Part shown: piece after piece, positions 32,161 to 36,079 of the stretch | Position numbering within the stretch: position 1 is the first letter of the stretch | Layout of the letters: every line of letters starts with the position of its first letter | Assembly: GCA_028875335.1 (NCBI GenBank) | Contig: JAPPEF010000313.1 | Span: 1 to 36,079 of the forward strand | Direction of reading: 5' to 3' | Source: Gemmatimonadota bacterium | GTDB taxonomy: Bacteria; Latescibacterota; UBA2968; UBA8231 | DNA length: 36,079 nucleotides | The notes under the pieces: model-generated | What the model was told of the DNA's origin: nothing | The model's input: only the letters and a program-made list of their open reading frames with translations | Database searches by the model: none | Made by a program: the position numbers and the translations under genes

Positions 32161-33912
32161 ATGGAAGGCTTCTCGCTCCAAGCGATAGTAGATCTGTTTA
32201 GATTCGCTGAGCACGCGCATGAACTACACCAATCGCTGTTGACTCTCGGGATGCTCATCATCGTCGCCAAGTTGGCCGAGGGCGTTTTTCGCCGGCTGCG
32301 GTTGAACTCCATCATCGCCTATGCGGCGACAGGTATGTTGCTTGGGCCGGTCATGGAACTGACCGGCGTCTGGTGGATTGAGTCTTCGCTGCACCTCGAG
32401 TTGGTTTTGGCACTCGGTGTGTTCATATTTTTTTTCCTGATCGGCCTGGACGAAGTGGATATTTCCAGTTTCATGTCGTCCCTCAAAGGCCATTACTTCC
32501 TCGCGGCCGTACTGTCCGTAATCGTGTCACTAAGCATTTCGATGCTGGTCACCACCGATTTAGTTTTCGATTTCGGACTGAAACTGAATTTCACCGAGTC
32601 GCTGGCGTTGGCCGGCGTGCTGTCGATGACCAGTCTGGGCATCGTGGCCAAAGTGCTGACGGACGGCGGATACCTCAAACAGCCGGTTGGACTGCAAATT
32701 TTCACAGTGGTGATCATCGCCGAGTTGATTGCCCTGCTGCTGATCGGCTTCAGCATCGGCGAACACGCTCACCAACTTTCGCCTGTCGGCATCCTGATTT
32801 TGCTGGGCAAAGTGGCCGGTTTTTCGGTGGTGACCTGGGTATTGTCGTCGCGGGTGCTGCCGCCGTTGGTGGCGCTGTTGCAGCGGGTGATCCAGGTGCC
32901 GCAACTGTCCTTGGGTTTGCTGCTTGGCATGCTCTTCCTGATAGTGTACGGCGCGGAAGCAGTGGGACTCCACGGCTCACTGGGTGCTTTACTGTTCGGG
33001 GCGTCGCTGTCGAGCCTTCCCTACCAAGTGCAGCGGGAGATCATCCCAGGGGTTCGCAGCGTGGCCGAGGGGTTTTTCGTGCCCCTGTTCTTTGCTTCCG
33101 CCGGATTGAGCTTCAGCTTTACCTTCGCGACCTTGCCGCTGGGGGCCATGGCGGGGTTGGCGCTGATCCCATTGCTCGGCAACTTCACCGGCGCTTTCAT
33201 CGGCGCTTACGTGTCTCGCCTCGCCGTTCCCTACGCCGTGGCCACCGGGCTGATGGGTAAGGGAGTGGCTGAAATCGCGCTGCTGCTGGTTATGTGGAAT
33301 TCTGGAATCATTGACGAGGTGGTTTTCTCATTCTTGGTGCTGGTCATGTTCTGCTACATTCTGTTCATGCCGTCGGTGATCAACTTCGCGGTGAGCCGGG
33401 CCAGCCGCAGGAGTGACCTGCCAGCGCAACTTGACGACATTCCGTTGGGCATAGTCCGCTTCGCGCTGGAAGACATCAAGATTGATGACATTCTGGACCG
33501 CTCGCGTCGGCATCCTGCGTCTTCGGTCACAGTGCGTGATTTCACGGAGCAGTGGATCGTTCCGCACCAGCCCCACTACGTCGTGGCAGATAAGGAAGCG
33601 CTGGTCGGGATCGTGTCCTTGGAGATGCTCCGCTACCTGCCTAAGGACGCTTGGGGCAAGACCCAGCTCGACGCTGTGGTACGCCGCCAGACTCCATTGG
33701 CCTATCCTGATGAGCAAGTCGAAGACGTGCTGCACCGCATGTCAGAGAATTCTCTTTCCGTCATGCCCGTCGTGGAAAGGGATTCGGAAAGGTTTTTGGG
33801 CGCGGTCACCAGCAGCGACATCATCCAGCTCATGACCATGGAGACTATGGGCGAGAGCAGACCGCCGCACCGGTCGGTCAAGACCTCGACGCGGTCTCGA
33901 CAGAATCATTAA
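32161..33912 (+). CDS. CPA2-family monovalent cation:proton antiporter with CBS domains
   Basis: The protein has 583 residues; GGAG lies upstream of the ATG. About 12 membrane segments fill residues 25-405, with NSIIAYAATGMLLGPVMELT, FFLIGLDEVD, GIVAKVLTDGGYL and GSLGALLFGASLSSLPYQVQ typical of KefB/GerN-like exchangers. Residues 440-560 form a CBS pair, including VADKEALVGIVSLEMLRYLP and SVMPVVERDSERFLGAVTSS. CBS pairs usually bind adenine nucleotides, so exchange is probably gated by energy state. It should swap K+ or Na+ for H+ across the inner membrane. The TAA stop lies inside the left inverted repeat of the element at 33908. Confidence 0.92.
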   Translation: MEGFSLQAIVDLFRFAEHAHELHQSLLTLGMLIIVAKLAEGVFRRLRLNSIIAYAATGMLLGPVMELTGVWWIESSLHLELVLALGVFIFFFLIGLDEVDISSFMSSLKGHYFLAAVLSVIVSLSISMLVTTDLVFDFGLKLNFTESLALAGVLSMTSLGIVAKVLTDGGYLKQPVGLQIFTVVIIAELIALLLIGFSIGEHAHQLSPVGILILLGKVAGFSVVTWVLSSRVLPPLVALLQRVIQVPQLSLGLLLGMLFLIVYGAEAVGLHGSLGALLFGASLSSLPYQVQREIIPGVRSVAEGFFVPLFFASAGLSFSFTFATLPLGAMAGLALIPLLGNFTGAFIGAYVSRLAVPYAVATGLMGKGVAEIALLLVMWNSGIIDEVVFSFLVLVMFCYILFMPSVINFAVSRASRRSDLPAQLDDIPLGIVRFALEDIKIDDILDRSRRHPASSVTVRDFTEQWIVPHQPHYVVADKEALVGIVSLEMLRYLPKDAWGKTQLDAVVRRQTPLAYPDEQVEDVLHRMSENSLSVMPVVERDSERFLGAVTSSDIIQLMTMETMGESRPPHRSVKTSTRSRQNH

Positions 33913-34037
33913 CTAATGTTATGTATCTGGGCCGAACCGACAGGTGTAGGGGCGTCCCTTGTGGGCGCCCCAGCCAGCGGGATCCGACGAGGGCAACCAC
34001 GAGGGTTGCCCCTACAATGCGTAACGTCAGTCATTAA
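33908..34037. repeat. MITE-like element with GCGTAAC-type ends and inner 25-bp inverted repeat
   Basis: The right end GCGTAACGTCAGTCATTAA (34019-34037) matches the Rpn unit repeat at 15 or more of 19 positions. The left end TAACTAATGTTATG (33910-33923) is a weaker inverted copy. Inside, 25-bp arms at 33946-33970 (starting GTAGGGGCGTCCCTTGTGG) and 33991-34015 pair at 20 of 25 positions. No coding capacity. It separates the antiporter stop from the enolase-superfamily gene start by 143 bp. Confidence 0.6.
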
Positions 34038-34050
34038 GATGGCGAAAGGG

Positions 34051-34094
34051 AAAATATGAAAATCACGGATCTCAAATGCGCGGTCATCGGCAAC
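34051..34094 (+). repeat. 44-bp direct repeat, original copy at the enolase-superfamily gene start
   Basis: Identical to 30836-30879. This copy is continuous with a full-length gene, so it is taken as the original. Confidence 0.97.
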
Positions 34095-35273
34095 AACCCG
34101 GTCGTGCGCATCAATACCGACGAGGGCATCTACGGCCTCGGAGAAGTCGAGGCGAGCAAGTTCTACCTCAAGCCTCACGTGATGTTTTACAAAGACCGCA
34201 TCCTCGGCCAGGACCCGACCGACGTCGAGCGGGTGATGCTCAATATCCGGCGCTTGGGTAGCTTCAAGCCTTGGGGCAGTGCGGTCAGTGCGATTGAAAT
34301 GGCGCTGTGGGACATTGCCGGCAAGGCCGTGGGCGCGCCCGTGTACAAGCTGCTCGGCGGCAAGGTCCGCGACCGCGTGCGAGTGTACAATGGCGCGGTG
34401 CGCTTCCCCATGGCACCCGCCCCCTCGCCCGCGGAGGGAGGCCGCCCGCCCGAGGACTACGCGGACAACATGCAACTCATGATAGACGCGCCGCAGAAGT
34501 TTAGCATCATCAAGCAGGGCCTCGCCTTTCACGGCGGCAGGATCACCGAGTCGCCCAAACATTTCTACGGCACCCACCAAGCCGGCCCGTTCCACGCCAA
34601 TCGCGGCCCCTTGAGCGAACGCGGCCTCAACTACATCGTCGATTGCATCCGCGCGATGAAGGAAGTGTGCGGCGACGAGGTTGGCTTGGCGCTGGACTTG
34701 GGCCCGGGTATGCTCGTGCCGGATGCGCTGCGCTTGGCGCGGGCGGTTGAAGACCTCAACGTGGCTTGGCTGGAGGACATGCTGACCGGCGATTACGTGC
34801 CTTACGTGTCGGCAGATCACTATCGCGAGGTCACTCAGAGCACCTCGACGCCGATCCACACGGGCGAGCAGATCTATTTGCGGCACAATTTTCAGGATCT
34901 GATCGAGAAGCGCGCCGTGGATGTCATCGGCCCGGATCCCTGTGACATCGGCGGCATTGCCGAGCTAAAATGGGTGGCTGAATACGCCGATATGCACGGC
35001 ATCCTCATGGCCCCTCACGGCGTGCTCGACGGCCTGTTGGGTTTGGCGGCCTTGGTGCAGGTCGCGGCGACGCTGCCGCAAAACTACATTGCGTTTGAGT
35101 ATCCAACTGGGCAGCCCGAGTGGTGGTACGACATCGTCACGGGCTTGCCCGATCCGATTGTGGTCGATAGCCACATCGCCGTTTGGGACGCGCCCGGGAT
35201 GGGCGTCGATTTAATTGCCGAAGAAGCGCGGCGCTATCTGCGCGAGGAAGACGCTGACTTTTTTGACCAGTAG
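34056..35273 (+). CDS. Enolase-superfamily (mandelate racemase/muconate lactonising-like) sugar-acid dehydratase
   Basis: The protein has 405 residues, with AAAGGG before the ATG. The capping domain (residues 1-115) ends in MALWDIAGKAVGAPVYKLLG, the superfamily signature. In the barrel, Lys153 (IIKQG) is a catalytic candidate. Metal ligands are Asp214 (LALDLGPG), Glu240 (WLEDM) and Glu271 (HTGEQ). Late His321 (MAPHG) acts as general base or acid. This His pattern is close to galactonate/mannonate-type dehydratases. It should dehydrate a sugar acid or racemise a hydroxy acid. The dehydrogenase gene follows 22 bp later, suggesting one catabolic operon. Confidence 0.93.
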   Translation: MKITDLKCAVIGNNPVVRINTDEGIYGLGEVEASKFYLKPHVMFYKDRILGQDPTDVERVMLNIRRLGSFKPWGSAVSAIEMALWDIAGKAVGAPVYKLLGGKVRDRVRVYNGAVRFPMAPAPSPAEGGRPPEDYADNMQLMIDAPQKFSIIKQGLAFHGGRITESPKHFYGTHQAGPFHANRGPLSERGLNYIVDCIRAMKEVCGDEVGLALDLGPGMLVPDALRLARAVEDLNVAWLEDMLTGDYVPYVSADHYREVTQSTSTPIHTGEQIYLRHNFQDLIEKRAVDVIGPDPCDIGGIAELKWVAEYADMHGILMAPHGVLDGLLGLAALVQVAATLPQNYIAFEYPTGQPEWWYDIVTGLPDPIVVDSHIAVWDAPGMGVDLIAEEARRYLREEDADFFDQ

Positions 35274-35295
35274 AGATAGAATGGAAGGGAAAGAT

Positions 35296-36079
35296 ATGCG
35301 CGCGGCCCAACTAGTCGCCCCGCGTCAGTGGGAAATCATCGAGACGGACAAGCCCGAGCCGGTTGGCGATCGAATGCTGGTGAAAATGGAGCGGGTCGCG
35401 GTCTGCGGCAGCGACAAGCCGCCGTTTTGCGGCCCCCACAAGCGCTATCCGCAGCCGCCTGGGGCCACTGGGCACGAAGGTATGGGCGTGGTCGAAGCCT
35501 GCCCGTCGGGGCGCTATCGGGAGGGGGAACGGGTGCTGTTGTGGGGATTTGATCGCGGACTTTTTCAGGAGTATGTCTTGGCCAAGGACGATGGCGGCTG
35601 CATCCGTCTGCCCGGCGATTTACCCGAGGAAAAGGTGCTGATGAGCCAGCTTTTGGGCACGGTGATCCACAGCTTTTACAAGCTGGGCAACATTATTGAT
35701 CGCGATGTGGTGGTGATAGGCCAAGGGCCGGTGGGGCTGCTGTTCAACGCAGTGCTGCGCAACCTCGGGGCACGCCGCATCATGGCGATTGATCCGCTGC
35801 CCTACCGCTTGGAGGTGGGCCGCCAGATGGGGGCCACGCACGCGATTTGCTCGGCATCCCAAGATCCAGTCGCCGCGGTCGCCGAAATTACGGGTGGTGC
35901 CATGGCCGGTCTTGCAGTCGAGGCTGTGGGCGTGGCCGAGACCCTCGGTCTTGTACCGGATCTTTGCCGCCGCAACGCCGAGGTGATCTGCTTTGGCGTC
36001 CCGGACAAGGACCACATCGAGGGCTTGGTGACGGTCAGGATGTTGGACCTGTTGCGCCAAGAGCTGCGCTTGATTTTCT
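35296..36079 (+). CDS. Zinc-type MDR alcohol/polyol dehydrogenase (3' truncated by window edge)
   Basis: The frame is open from ATG 35296 to the window end, about 261 residues. GGAAGGGA lies just upstream; an in-frame ATG at 35281 has no ribosome site. Catalytic-zinc ligands are Cys37 (VCGSD) and His60-Glu61 (TGHEGMG). The Rossmann fold starts at VVVIGQGPVGLLF, followed by RRIMAIDPLPYRLEVGRQMG. The structural-zinc four-cysteine loop is not evident, as in some sorbitol-dehydrogenase-like members. It probably oxidises a sugar alcohol in the same pathway as the enolase-superfamily enzyme. Confidence 0.93.
   Translation, partial: MRAAQLVAPRQWEIIETDKPEPVGDRMLVKMERVAVCGSDKPPFCGPHKRYPQPPGATGHEGMGVVEACPSGRYREGERVLLWGFDRGLFQEYVLAKDDGGCIRLPGDLPEEKVLMSQLLGTVIHSFYKLGNIIDRDVVVIGQGPVGLLFNAVLRNLGARRIMAIDPLPYRLEVGRQMGATHAICSASQDPVAAVAEITGGAMAGLAVEAVGVAETLGLVPDLCRRNAEVICFGVPDKDHIEGLVTVRMLDLLRQELRLIF

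Noticed and set aside
33909..34886. Antisense frame of 325 codons over the enolase-superfamily gene
   Set aside because: The sense strand carries intact metal and catalytic residues; the antisense product has no recognisable features.

Overview
The window looks like a chromosomal segment from an uncultivated, GC-rich, Gram-negative bacterium. Lipobox lipoproteins, a secreted Cu/Zn superoxide dismutase, a consensus sigma-54 promoter and a large single-chain PurL support this. Stacked sugar-acid and sulfatase genes (Gfo/Idh/MocA, aldo/keto reductase, sulfatase, IlvD/Edd dehydratase, enolase superfamily, MDR dehydrogenase) recall Latescibacterota- or Poribacteria-like genomes. That placement is an inference from gene content only. 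I found no rRNA, tRNA or CRISPR array.

Layout. 1-1412: 3' part of purL. 1489-1980: a heptad-rich coiled-coil membrane protein on the minus strand. 2268-5696: a tight catabolic operon (Gfo/Idh/MocA oxidoreductase, aldo/keto reductase, sulfatase), followed by a flotillin/NfeD pair (5773-7555). 7552-9272: a minus-strand operon of a retropepsin-like protease and an M20 peptidase. 9476-10059: a small heat-shock protein with a near-perfect sigma-54 promoter and a strong terminator. 10083-10949: a small membrane protein and a UPF0175-type antitoxin followed by what may be the tail of a lost toxin. 11115-14280: an SAF-domain dehydrogenase and an IlvD/Edd dehydratase, separated by an inverted-repeat element.

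14281-24778 is a defence and decay zone. It holds a frameshifted nuclease-like gene, small inverted-repeat elements, an Rpn-type nuclease gene bracketed by 19-bp terminal inverted repeats, the N-terminal stub of a restriction-methylase, a second truncated copy of the ilvD 5' end, and a degraded unrecognised ORF. Its core is a 1428-residue PD-(D/E)XK-STAND NTPase gene overlapping an Eco57I-like adenine methyltransferase gene. Upstream are a haloacid-dehalogenase gene, a HigBA-type toxin-antitoxin operon with an operator-like palindrome, and a SUMF1-domain gene that has lost its start. The overlapping methyltransferase and nuclease-STAND genes are the best candidate for an undescribed system: a restriction-modification-like locus whose nuclease is built on an Avs/NACHT-like sensor chassis.

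24801-26402 encodes a SulP-type transporter joined to a cyclic-nucleotide-binding-like domain, with the usual late membrane helices and STAS region missing. 26403-27134 carries a short ORF with a textbook ribosome site and a solo HicB-like protein. 27135-30050 encodes a single-chain fusion of an MrfA (YprA)-like helicase and an MrfB (YprB)-like exonuclease. A Cu/Zn SOD lipoprotein follows convergently. 30897-33912 is a cassette of a branched-chain-amino-acid-type binding lipoprotein and a CPA2-CBS antiporter. It is flanked by a 44-bp direct repeat made from the 5' end of the following enolase-superfamily gene (34056-35273). The window ends inside a zinc-type MDR dehydrogenase.

Two themes recur. 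Gene 5' ends are duplicated at the edges of inserted segments (ilvD, enolase-superfamily gene). The same GCGTAAC-type inverted repeat bounds both non-coding elements and the Rpn gene.
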